From contig CAXXLB010000007.1 in the NCBI GenBank assembly GCA_963664675.2, forward strand, positions 1-64,000: a DNA stretch of 64,000 nt, read 5' to 3'. Numbering within the stretch: position 1 is the first letter of the stretch; the number at the start of each line of letters is the position of its first letter. Positions 7,744-16,519 of this stretch are shown here, in pieces. Source of the DNA: JASGMR01 sp963664675. GTDB taxonomy: Bacteria > Thermotogota > Thermotogae > Petrotogales > Kosmotogaceae. The notes under the pieces were generated by a model. That model had not been told where the DNA came from. It saw nothing but the letters and a program-made list of their open reading frames with translations, and did not search any database. Made by a program: the position numbers and the translations under genes.

Positions 7744-8115
7744 AGGACAGTGTCTGGTGCGTAGTGAAAGGCAGCAGAGCAGATAATAGAGAACTGGGAA
7801 TTGGTAACAGGCTTAAAAAGCTCAAGAGCAAAAAAGTTTAACCGCTTAAAAACAGCCTATATAAAAGGTAAAATGGGATAAAAAACCATAAAAATTAAAT
7901 TTTTAAAAATTACAATTACCAAATATCTTTTATGCTATCTACGCTATTATCTAATTCTCTACTCTCCGTTCTCTCTGCGTATGTCCTGTCTTATTCTCTG
8001 TTCTCTGCTTCTCTATTATCTTATGGTGTCCCTTCTGCACCCTAGACCCTAAACCCCGTACCCTCTCTTTCCCACTGCTTCCCCACTGCTCAACTATTGT
8101 TCAACCATCGTTCTT
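7744..8115. repeat. Repeat mosaic with AT-rich core
   Basis: In order: YRGTGYN units, GAGAACT units, AAAGCTCA units, an AT-rich block (about 7890-7975) that recurs at 63262-63350, TCTCTGTTCTCTG-type units, CCCTAGA-type 7-base units, and three 11-base units (8074-8106). No gene is visible. The array stops at the stop codon of the 8116 gene. Confidence 0.7.
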
Positions 8116-8454
8116 CTACTCCTCTCCCATATATCTGTTCTGAATGAATTCATAAGGGTCATAATCTTCCCTTTGATAATCTTTGAGTGTCAATATCGAA
8201 TACATTCCACACCTGTTTTCCACCATATAATCGATCAGATCCGCTTTTCTCAGCCTTCTTCTACCTCTCTGCAACTGAGTTTTTGAACAGCCAACAAAAA
8301 TCATCAGAAAAGTGTTATGAAGTTTAATATCATTAAATTTTTTCTTGTGAAGAGCGATATCGAGAAGCAAAAAATAAAGCCTCGTTTCCATACCCGTGAA
8401 ATCAAACTCGGCGTCGATAATCCAAAATTGATTCAAATAATCCTCATAATCCAA
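8116..8454 (-). CDS. Short winged-helix protein, paralogue of the 6404 gene
   Basis: A 112-residue protein whose core (ETRLYFLLLDIALHKKKF...GCSKTQLQRGRRRLRKADLIDY) matches the winged-helix domain of the 6404-7291 protein and lacks its linker and C-terminal domain. The start codon is TTG at 8454: AAAGGAG lies seven bases before it, whereas no ATG fits the site. It is likely DNA-binding, perhaps a regulator or a truncated initiator of the same element. It is flanked by repeat mosaics on both sides, so it is probably monocistronic. Confidence 0.6.
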   Translation of the reverse strand: MDYEDYLNQFWIIDAEFDFTGMETRLYFLLLDIALHKKKFNDIKLHNTFLMIFVGCSKTQLQRGRRRLRKADLIDYMVENRCGMYSILTLKDYQREDYDPYEFIQNRYMGEE

Positions 8455-8504
8455 ACAAACACTCCTTTCAAAAATACGTTAATAAGTATTCGGTGTATAT
8501 GGGA

Positions 8505-8663
8505 AAAGCAAAGTAGATAACAGAGAATAGCAAACGGATAACAGGCCGAAAAGCTGAAAAGCCTAATTGACAAAACTTGGCTAAAAATATGTTCTGTTTT
8601 TATTACCCGTTCTCTAATTCTCCATTATCTTCTTACAACAGCTTCCCTATTGCTTCCCAATCG
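8505..8663. repeat. Repeat mosaic (7-bp and 11-bp units)
   Basis: GATAACA-GAGAATA-GCAAACG-GATAACA 7-base units, then AAAGC-type units, then ATTATCTTCT and 11-base units from 8649. The 11-base units continue past 8664 to about 8685, into the 3' end of the YqaJ-like frame. Confidence 0.7.
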
Positions 8664-9599
8664 TTAAACTATTGTTCGACCATCGTTCTCATTTCTTTCT
8701 GTCCTTTTTTTGCTTATAATAATTTTCTTAACTGGTTTTCTACTTATGTATTTTTCTGCTTCGGGAAATTCTTTGACTAAGCCATCGTAATCGGTGGATT
8801 TTTTCGAATATGCGGAAATTTTTATATTGTAATTTTTCGTAGATGCCAGTCTTTTACTTCCCATTTTGAATTTTATTTCGCTGTTGCCTTTGTTTATCAG
8901 CTTTTCACTTTTGCTTTTTTTCTCACGTTCCCTCAGGTTCTCTTCGATCTTCTGATCATATTTGTCGTCGAGTTCCAGAACTTCCTCATCTGATTTGTCG
9001 GTTACGTATAAGGAATTGACGGCATCTTCTTCATATTTCGTTCCCCTGAATGGAGGAACAGTGTTTTTCAGAATGGTTTCTTTGTAGAACCTCACTTCCT
9101 TCGATATTATCTCCTCAATCGCGTCTTCATCCCTCTCTATCTCTACCTGATAATACTTGCTTCCTCCCATGAGAAGTGCGATGTACACCCTTTTCATCCC
9201 GATGACCGCGAGATCGTGCTGCGCTTCTATGAATGCCTCTTTCGGCACATTTCCCATCTCCCAGTCTTTTTTCAGAAATATGTTCGTCGTCTTTGGGATG
9301 AGTATCGCGTGTTCATCGGGTATCACATAGTTTATGTATGCGATTATGAAGTCGTAGTCCGGATGGGTGTAGAGGACGTTCTCAGTTTCATGAACCTTCA
9401 TCTTGTTTTTCTTTTCGAATTCTTTCATTATCGGGATTTTGAGGACCTTACCCCAGTATGCCGGCTCGGAAGGATCGGTACTGAGCTCTCCCTTTATCTT
9501 CATGAAATAAGTTCTGGGAGTCTCCCATCTGTTCTCATCCATCACAACGGATGCGGATTTTCCGTCTATACCATAAAAATATGGATAATCTATCAGCAT
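8664..9599 (-). CDS. YqaJ-like phage-type exonuclease/recombinase fold, active site altered
   Basis: A 311-residue protein resembling the YqaJ viral recombinase family. It shows a WG-box (YWGKVLKIPIMKEFE, about 48-62), the core strand pair (DFIIAYINYVI and IPKTTNIF) and the QHDLAVIG helix (127-134). Family members carry a catalytic D and E-x-K in the core; here the matching places read N (AYINYV) and P-K (IPKTTN), so nuclease activity may be lost. The C-terminal 90 residues are charged and low complexity. The last residues (NENDGRTIV) and the stop are encoded by 11-base repeat units. It overlaps the upstream small gene by seven bases. Confidence 0.5.
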   Translation of the reverse strand: MLIDYPYFYGIDGKSASVVMDENRWETPRTYFMKIKGELSTDPSEPAYWGKVLKIPIMKEFEKKNKMKVHETENVLYTHPDYDFIIAYINYVIPDEHAILIPKTTNIFLKKDWEMGNVPKEAFIEAQHDLAVIGMKRVYIALLMGGSKYYQVEIERDEDAIEEIISKEVRFYKETILKNTVPPFRGTKYEEDAVNSLYVTDKSDEEVLELDDKYDQKIEENLREREKKSKSEKLINKGNSEIKFKMGSKRLASTKNYNIKISAYSKKSTDYDGLVKEFPEAEKYISRKPVKKIIISKKRTERNENDGRTIV

Positions 9600-9712
9600 T
9601 TGTGATCACCCTTCCCTGAGTGATATAATTTAGTTGAAAGTTCTTTTTTTCTACTTGTGTTTAAATGTCCGCCATTGTTGCTGCAATGGCGGATCCTCAT
9701 TTTATTAAGCAT
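9593..9712 (-). CDS. Small ORF (39 aa) coupled to the YqaJ-like gene
   Basis: A 39-residue frame with a very good ribosome site (AAGGAGG, six bases, ATG at 9712), ending seven bases inside the next gene. It is basic with two Cys and several His residues (RIRHCSNNGGH near the start, GDHKC at the end). A longer in-frame start at 9769 also has AAAGGA. A perfect nine-base hairpin (9669-9692) lies within it. It may be a real small protein or a leader that couples translation of the 8664 gene. I do not recognise it. Confidence 0.4.
   Translation of the reverse strand: MLNKMRIRHCSNNGGHLNTSRKKELSTKLYHSGKGDHKC
9669..9692. promoter_or_regulatory. Perfect hairpin inside the small leader ORF
   Basis: CCGCCATTG (9669-9677) and CAATGGCGG (9684-9692) are perfect nine-base arms with a six-base loop, 20 bases into the 39-residue frame. 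It has no T-run, so it is more likely a control structure for the downstream gene than a terminator. Confidence 0.5.
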
Positions 9713-10025
9713 TTTATTCCTCCTTAGATTTAAAAATGAAATTGATGTGTGAAAAACTTTATTCCTCATATGAATTCCTTTCTTTCGCTTTATTCTGAAA
9801 CATTGTTTTTTCCTTTCGGAGTCCTTTTTATGAACGAAAAATCGTATACACAAACATTGTACTTAACCGTCGTTTGCCGGTTTTGAAATTCCTCATTTTT
9901 TTCAGATTTTTCAAAAAACTTTCTTTTTTAGCATTTAAAACATGAAAAGCTACATGTTCATCACCTCTTTTCATAAGAGATTTTTTCCCATAATTTAAAG
10001 GGTATGAATTAAAGAAATAATGAAT
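9713..10025. other. Gap without a convincing gene
   Basis: AT-rich spacer. A possible upstream extension of the small ORF (start at 9769) lies here. I see no repeat units and no terminator. Confidence 0.4.
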
Positions 10026-10655
10026 CTAAAATACTCTGTTAATAATCATATTTTGTCCCCCCTGTCTTTTTAGTTTGTTGAGTTGATAATCTATTTTATA
10101 AGACGGCAGATTCAATTCGTCGATGATCTCCCTTCTGGATTTTCCTGAATTATGAAGTTCGACAATCCTCTTTGTATCCGCCTTCTTTATCAGTTTTCTC
10201 TTGAAATTACCCGGTTTCCATTTGCTGATAGTTCTTATGTCCACTCTCAATACTATTGAAGCCAGTTTGTTGGAGATTTTCGGATGTAAATCTAAAAGCC
10301 AGAGATACGCTTCTTTACGTATATCGTTGAAATCACCGTCCTTAAAATTCAGAATTTTTAAATGAATCTTTAAAAAATCCTTATACTCCTCCGGAAATTC
10401 CCAGTACTCAACGGGAATGAAGAAAGTTTGTGTGTTTCTGTATATGGAGTATTCATGATAACCGTAAATCAGTTCGTTTTCCCGGCTCAGTTTGATTTTC
10501 TCTCTGAATGCACCCTCTTTCCTGAGTGTTTTCTCCAGTTTTATCCCCTGATGTGCATCGAAAAATCTTGAATCATTTCCCAAAACGATTTTGTCTATTT
10601 CAACCCTGCTTGAACCGCAATAACTAGCTTTCAGGAATCTCACTTCACTGATCAT
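10026..10655 (-). CDS. Hypothetical protein with C-terminal helix-turn-helix
   Basis: A 209-residue protein. The N-terminal 120 residues match nothing I know (one segment reads LIYGYHEYSIYRNTQTFFIP). The C-terminal part carries two helix-turn-helix-like stretches: NKLASIVLRVDIRTISKW (about 128-145) and RIVELHNSGKSRREIIDEL (about 163-181). It is therefore probably a DNA-binding protein. The start at 10655 follows AAGGGGG. As the first gene of the minus-strand set it may be the element's regulator; that is inference. Confidence 0.55.
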   Translation of the reverse strand: MISEVRFLKASYCGSSRVEIDKIVLGNDSRFFDAHQGIKLEKTLRKEGAFREKIKLSRENELIYGYHEYSIYRNTQTFFIPVEYWEFPEEYKDFLKIHLKILNFKDGDFNDIRKEAYLWLLDLHPKISNKLASIVLRVDIRTISKWKPGNFKRKLIKKADTKRIVELHNSGKSRREIIDELNLPSYKIDYQLNKLKRQGGQNMIINRVF

Positions 10656-11345
10656 TTCAAAACCCCCTTTTCTGATTTTACAAAGATGTGAATTTTAAGA
10701 TATGAATTTGAAGACAGATCCCAGAAAGCTTAAGTTACGAAAGACGAAAAATATTCATTCACTTACCCGTTGGCCTCCTTTTCTGAAATATTTTGAAACC
10801 CCTATAAAACAATGATAGGACGACATCACCGCAATTTCAATAAGATTTTTATGAAATAAAATTTTCATGAACAAATTGAATAGACCGCAACTAATGTGTA
10901 GCACTATGATAAAGCGATGCAGGAGTCAAAAAAATATATTAAAAAAGTTTTTAAGAAAGTGAACGGAGAGGCACTTTCAAGTTTTTAAATTTTAAGAAAA
11001 ACACTGAAATATGCTTTAAATGAGAAGGATAGAGAGTGTAGAAGTTTTTTAAAGAATCAAAAACATGAAACTTTTTTTCATTTCTTACATTTTGCCAGAA
11101 AACCTTTGGAGAAGCAGGAGAAGAAAGGGTGTATAAAAAACATCCATAAGATAATAGAGAAGTAGAAAACAGATAATAAAAACAAGACTCAGATCCAAAG
11201 ATTATGCTTTTCATCTTTTAAGCAGTTAAGCTTTTTGGCTCTTCAGCCTTTTAGCGATAGATTAACAATGGGATAACAATGGCCAGTAATAGAAAAGCGA
11301 TAGGGGAGCAATTGTTTAAGAAAAAAATATGTAAGGACTCAAAGA
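10656..11345. other. Gap; repeat mosaic in its distal part
   Basis: No gene is supported: an open frame at 10951-11214 has no ribosome site and poor composition. Positions 11140-11320 carry GATAATAGAGAAGTAGAAAAC-type 7-base units, CTTTTAAGCAGTTAAGC-type units and inverted 11-base units (TAGATTAACAA, TGGGATAACAA, TAGAAAAGCGA, TAGGGGAGCAA). Confidence 0.5.
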
Positions 11346-14300
11346 TCATGCATAAATATTTTTTACCAGATCCTCATTTCTTGTTTGTGCCCATTTAATA
11401 AAAAGCTCATGAGAAAATGTTACAACTCCATCTTTTGTCCAACATTTGTAATCCGGTTTGCATTCTTTTGGATAATTATTCCAATTTATAAGCTTATATT
11501 TACAGCCTATCCATTTCATTCCTCGGGTAATATTATCACTTTTTTTAATATGATTTAAATTTTCCGCATATGTAGCAAAAAACATGAAACTAATCGTGAA
11601 ATTTGCCAGATCATTGTGTTGCTTTTTATATTTATATTTTTGTATAAACTTAGTTAAAGGATGATTTAAATTAATATTTCTATATGGGAGTTGAATAGAA
11701 AAGTATTCATCTGAAGTATTCCAATAAGGTATGAATAAAACACGACTTATACCTGAGTCGTATTTGTAGGTATAAAAAGATTGCTTTGACTCGTCTGGGT
11801 TCAATATATGTAACGATAAATGAGAATCCTTGTTGACAAAGAGCGCAGAAATTCTTATTATTAAACTATACATGTTATTTATTGAATTTATACCGTAACT
11901 TTCGCTATCATATTGTGTTATTGAATTGCTGAATTCTATTATAGAATCTTTAATGTAATAATTCATCTCTTCGTCTTGTATTTTTATATTAATATCGTTT
12001 ACTGAAGATAACTTTTCCCAGGTACAATCATTTTCTGTTTTAAGCGGTATATATATTTTATCCCATATACATTTTACAGGCAATTTTGCCAAATCAAAAT
12101 GGTATAATGATGCAATTTGGAAAAATGTGGTCATTTCATCATCAGAATGGATATCTTCTAAAACTTTAGTCCATAACTTTCCTTCGGCTTCATCCATTAA
12201 ATCTTGAATATATCTCCAGGACGGATGAATATCATAATGCTTTTCCTTTGCAATGCGCGACGGTGTTAATCTTGGCTTGATATCATTTCTTATATCAAGA
12301 ATAAATGATTCATAACCTGATCTAATTAAGTTAGACCATGAAGTTAGTGGATATTTATGAGGTTCCAAACCGGGAGTTCCGCATACTAATATACCATCAC
12401 AACAGGTTGCAGTATTATTTTTTTCATAATAAACATTATTGGATCCATGTTTAAGCATTAATTCATAATTAGATTTTAAATCTTTCTGATCCCAATATGC
12501 TTCTGCGTTGTTCAGCGTTAATTTATTCTGTTTATCAACAAGAAAACTAACCTTTATTTTTCCCTTTAGATTAGCATTTATTTCAGACAGGTCCTGCTCA
12601 TACGTTTTATATGATTTTATTCCTGCTTTTTCTATAAAAGTTTTTGGTTCAATTATACCAGCGGGGATAGTAATTGAACCACTTAACTCATCAATCGTAC
12701 ATTCTGCTTCAATCGGGAATTCACAAGCCAGGGCATAACCACCAAGAGTTCCCAGTAATCGCACTTTATCTTCCCATTCATCCATATATTTCGGTTTAGT
12801 TCTTCCGACAATTGAAACTGACGTCCCGATTGGTTGTTTTTTATCTCCTTCTTTTATAACTATGATCCCATTCAACCCATTGATTTCAACAGTGAGAGGT
12901 TTTCCCCATTGCTTTTCATCTCCATAATATTTTCTTGTTTTAATGGTAATTGAGTCACCGATCATAAAACAGGACATAAAACCAATGCCAAATTGAGAAC
13001 ACGGATAAAAAACTATTCCTTTTTTCTCAAATTCCTCTTTTTCTTTTTCAAAATCGGGGGATTTATAATAACTTCTCCCTGTTTTTGTGAGATGATTTAT
13101 AATGATTTTTTCATCCATGCCGATCCCATTATCTTCACACAATAAAACTTCTCGTCCAAAATCATCAAGATAATGTTTAAATTTTACTTTTCCCTCGGTC
13201 CATTCACTTCCAAGATCTTTTTTTATTATATTTTTGCGATATCGTAGTGCATCGAGCGAATTTTGCAATAATTCACGAATGCATAAAAAAGAATTTTTAT
13301 ATAACTCTTCCAGCATTAACAATTTGACTATTTCATCTCTGGACAAGGAGAACTCTAAATCATGATATATATAACTATTGTTTTTTGGTTTAATTCTGCT
13401 TCTGTCAACTTTCATTGGCAAGTTTAGCTTGTATTTTGATACTTTATTTGGGAAATTCATTACAATCGATTTTGCATCATTCAACTCAGAGTCAATCAAA
13501 TCCATAAACTGCAATACTGTTTTTTGATAAATTGGATGAGTACATTCGGCAGAAAATCTAATTACGTTTTTTGATATCTCCCAACCCTTCACAGAGCGAT
13601 GCTTTTCCCATTCTTTTAAACTTATTTCATTTGTAAAATGGATTGATTTATACAAAGCATCCGGTGTTCTCGCGCGATCAAAATCAAGGATATCTGCTAA
13701 CCGGAGTATTATAGCAAGATAAGGCATATTAACATTGTAAGTTGCTATGTTTTCATCAACTCTAAATTCAGAATCATCCTCCAGAAAGTGAATGTCTTTA
13801 CTGTGAGATAAACATAGTCTGCCCACAAAACCAGATATATTTATACCATCTACTTCCCAAAGTTTGTCGTTGGAATAATTTTCTTCTACAAAATTTTTAG
13901 ATAAAGTCCCGTGATTTGTTCTGATAAAATCGGTATACAAGGCGCATCTTAAATCATCATACGACTGTGTGTAGTTTCCCTGATTTTCCCTTCTTTGGTT
14001 TTCAATTTCTCTGTAATTAGGATGTTCAATTATCCAATTTTCCCTGAATAACTTAAAGTCATCATTTTTTTCTAATGAATTTATCTTATCATCGTCCATT
14101 ACCATTCCAATATCATGATAGTAAGCAGATAAAATAAGCAAAAAAACTTCAACGGGATTTAATACTTTAATGCCTTTATCGCCTAGAATTTTTGCCATAA
14201 TTTCTGTTACATTAAGAAGATGTATTTCATCATGTAATGTAAATTCTTTGTGGAGCGCCAGACATTTCTTCATTCTATCTGAAGCTTCTTTACATATTGA

Positions 14301-14405
14301 AATAAGATTAGAAGCCAAACCTTTAGCAATGCTCTCATAATCATCACTGAAACCTGAATTCAAATGTTTCCATAAAATCGTGTTTTTAATACTGTTTAAA
14401 TCCAT
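11346..14405 (-). CDS. HD-domain plus Hsp90-type (GHKL) ATPase protein
   Basis: A 1019-residue protein. The N-terminal 320 residues form an HD-type domain (HDEIHLLN at 58-65, HDIG at 97-100, LRLADILDFDRAR at 234-246). A GHKL/Hsp90-type ATPase follows, with N-box RELLQNSLDAL (377-387), DNGIGMD (425-431) and QFGIGF (471-476). This matches the HD-CE plus Hsp90-like architecture described in bacterial conflict systems. The C-terminal half is unrecognised. GAGG precedes the ATG. It is divergent from the Qat-like operon across a 365-base spacer, so the two may form one defence locus. The frame is intact over 3 kb, unlike many neighbours. Confidence 0.8.
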   Translation of the reverse strand: MDLNSIKNTILWKHLNSGFSDDYESIAKGLASNLISICKEASDRMKKCLALHKEFTLHDEIHLLNVTEIMAKILGDKGIKVLNPVEVFLLILSAYYHDIGMVMDDDKINSLEKNDDFKLFRENWIIEHPNYREIENQRRENQGNYTQSYDDLRCALYTDFIRTNHGTLSKNFVEENYSNDKLWEVDGINISGFVGRLCLSHSKDIHFLEDDSEFRVDENIATYNVNMPYLAIILRLADILDFDRARTPDALYKSIHFTNEISLKEWEKHRSVKGWEISKNVIRFSAECTHPIYQKTVLQFMDLIDSELNDAKSIVMNFPNKVSKYKLNLPMKVDRSRIKPKNNSYIYHDLEFSLSRDEIVKLLMLEELYKNSFLCIRELLQNSLDALRYRKNIIKKDLGSEWTEGKVKFKHYLDDFGREVLLCEDNGIGMDEKIIINHLTKTGRSYYKSPDFEKEKEEFEKKGIVFYPCSQFGIGFMSCFMIGDSITIKTRKYYGDEKQWGKPLTVEINGLNGIIVIKEGDKKQPIGTSVSIVGRTKPKYMDEWEDKVRLLGTLGGYALACEFPIEAECTIDELSGSITIPAGIIEPKTFIEKAGIKSYKTYEQDLSEINANLKGKIKVSFLVDKQNKLTLNNAEAYWDQKDLKSNYELMLKHGSNNVYYEKNNTATCCDGILVCGTPGLEPHKYPLTSWSNLIRSGYESFILDIRNDIKPRLTPSRIAKEKHYDIHPSWRYIQDLMDEAEGKLWTKVLEDIHSDDEMTTFFQIASLYHFDLAKLPVKCIWDKIYIPLKTENDCTWEKLSSVNDINIKIQDEEMNYYIKDSIIEFSNSITQYDSESYGINSINNMYSLIIRISALFVNKDSHLSLHILNPDESKQSFYTYKYDSGISRVLFIPYWNTSDEYFSIQLPYRNINLNHPLTKFIQKYKYKKQHNDLANFTISFMFFATYAENLNHIKKSDNITRGMKWIGCKYKLINWNNYPKECKPDYKCWTKDGVVTFSHELFIKWAQTRNEDLVKNIYA

Positions 14406-14673
14406 TATGTTTACCTCGAAATCAGTAATTGTTCAGTACCTGGAACAGTAATATACAAATTATATATTGTCATTCCATTACAGTTTAATATTTTATCATA
14501 ATGCTCAATAAAATCATACAATATACGTAATATTAGTGTTACATAAAATGTGAGACTATAATATAAAAGTTCTGAAAGCAAATGGTGCAGGGAAATCATT
14601 ATTCAAATGAAATATAAATAGGATATGAAATAATGTTTGAAAAATTAATAGTACAAAAAATGTTTGTACAAAT

Positions 14674-14750
14674 AATAACAAATATGCTATATTAACGTAT
14701 AAAGTTTTAGCGAATTGCTTTCTTATTATCTTATCGACAAAAATTGAATA
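14674..14750 (+). promoter_or_regulatory. Conserved upstream block of the Qat operon
   Basis: This block aligns with 3958-3881 on the minus strand (upstream of the NACHT gene), with about nine differences in 77 bases. It includes ATATGCTATATTAAC and TTATCTTATCGACAAAAATT and ends 20 bases before the qatA start codon. A weaker relative (CTTTCTTATCTTAATCGACAA) lies upstream of the 29453 gene. Confidence 0.7.
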
Positions 14751-14770
14751 ATGATGTTTTGAGGAAAATA

Positions 14771-16487
14771 ATGTGGTTAGATAATGCATCTGATATCGAT
14801 ATTTTGTTTTATGATCCATACGCAGAATTAATATTTGATATTGTTAATTATGATGAGAACAACCCATTAACCATAGGCATTTTTGGTTTGTGGGGTGCCG
14901 GTAAATCTACTTTGTTAAATTTAATATCAAAAAAAATTGGAGAAAAAGGAGAAAAACTATACTGTATTCATATAAATGCGTGGTTGTACGAAACTTATGA
15001 AGATGCAAAAACGTCAATAATTGAAGCACTGCTCAACGAAATGAAAAAAAACCAAAGCATAGCTGAAAAAATTAAAGATGACATATCCGATATGTTTAAA
15101 AATGTAAATTATATTAAATTGGGATTGAAATTACTTTCTAATAGTATTCCCTTTCTGCAATCAGTTGTTGAGAATAAAGCTCCAGAAAAAGTAAATGGCA
15201 TTAATTATATAAGTAATTTTAAAGAAAGATTTGAAAAGATGGTTGGAAAATCAGACATCAACAATTTAATTGTTCTTGTCGATGATTTAGACAGATGTAC
15301 CCCGGAAAAAATTATTGAGTCTCTGGAAGCAATCAAATTATTTTTATCAGTTAAAAGAACTACTTTTATTGTAGCGGCCGATGAAAAGGTTATAGAATAT
15401 GCCATTCAAAAAAAAATATCCAGTAATTGAAAATTCTGAAGTGGATATATCGACGGAATATATAGAAAAAATCATTCAACTGCCAATATATATTCCCAAA
15501 TTATCCTCAAAGGATATAGAAAATTACCTTTTATTATTGATTGTTCAAAAATATATTAAAAAAGAAAAATTCCAAGAACTTCTCGCCAATATATTTAATG
15601 GACATCTTATGTTAGAGGAAGATTCAATATCTAAAAAAAAGATTATTGAAATGATTAACGAAATTAAAGATCCTTATAAAGTAAAGGGATCTTTTGATAA
15701 AATGAACGAAGATATTGAAGTAATAGATAATATAAGAAGTATAATTGCTTCTTCACTAAAAGGAAACCCTAGACAAACAAAAAGATTTTTAAATACATTT
15801 TATACAAAAAAGGCTTTATCAAATATTTATTTTAATAATGATCTAGATATGAAGATATTGGTGAAATTACTGGTTTTACAAAAAATTTCCTCTGATTGTT
15901 TTGAGGAGTTATGTGAATGGGATAAACAATTTGATAAAAAAAATGAAAAACTTGAAAAACTTACAAACGATATTAAATCGGAAAAAGAAGATAAAAGTAA
16001 TCCTAAATGGAAAACGTCTGAAATAATCAGATGGTTTGATAGTGAACCTTATGATTTATACAGTTATAAGCTGGATAAATATTTTTATCTTTCGAGAGAA
16101 AAAATAAAGAAAGAGAGTTATTACAGATTATCAGATGATGCCCGTAAGATCGTTGAAGAATTATCATATTCTTTTGCAGGAAATATTTCTGCTATTATAA
16201 AAAAGTTAAAACAATTGGATGAAAGGGAAATGAAAAAGGTAATAAATATATTAATTAAAAAGATCAGTAAAGGAAATTTGGCTTTTTTTAAAATTGATAC
16301 CTTATTTATGGAATTTGAAGAAGATAGGGATAAAATACTCAATGAAATAGAAAGAATACCAAAAAATAAATTGACTCCTTCACTTATTCCTTATTTTGTG
16401 AGGTGGGCTAAGATAGAAAATGAAAAGGTTATTCAGATGCTAAATAATATGAAAGGGAAAAAATTTAAAAGAAAAAATTTATATTGA
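14771..16487 (+). pseudogene. qatA: QatA-like KAP-family P-loop NTPase, frameshifted at A9
   Basis: Qat systems pair a KAP ATPase (QatA) with QatB, a QueC-like QatC and a TatD nuclease (QatD). Here GLWGAGKS (39-46), a NAWLYETYEDA motif and the Walker B VLVDDLDR identify the KAP ATPase, and the next two genes are QatB- and QatC-like. The start at 14771 has GAGG six bases upstream. The frame breaks at about 15408-15416, in a run of nine A's. With eight A's the protein reads AIQKKYPVIENSEVD and continues to 16487 (about 570 residues). A run of nine A's can support polymerase slippage, so some full-length product is conceivable. Confidence 0.75.
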
Positions 16488-16519
16488 AATTATTGATAAT
16501 CTAGATAAGGAGTGATTCA

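Noticed and set aside
8036..8072. Telomere-like CCCTAAA repeats
   Set aside because: The CCCTNNA units are short, degenerate, internal and accompanied by other 7-base families; they are part of the mosaic.
10951..11214. 87-codon minus-strand ORF
   Set aside because: No ribosome site, overlaps repeat units, unlike protein composition.
14411..14819. Minus-strand ORFs between the HD/Hsp90 gene and qatA
   Set aside because: They overlap the conserved promoter block and the start of qatA; no ribosome site.
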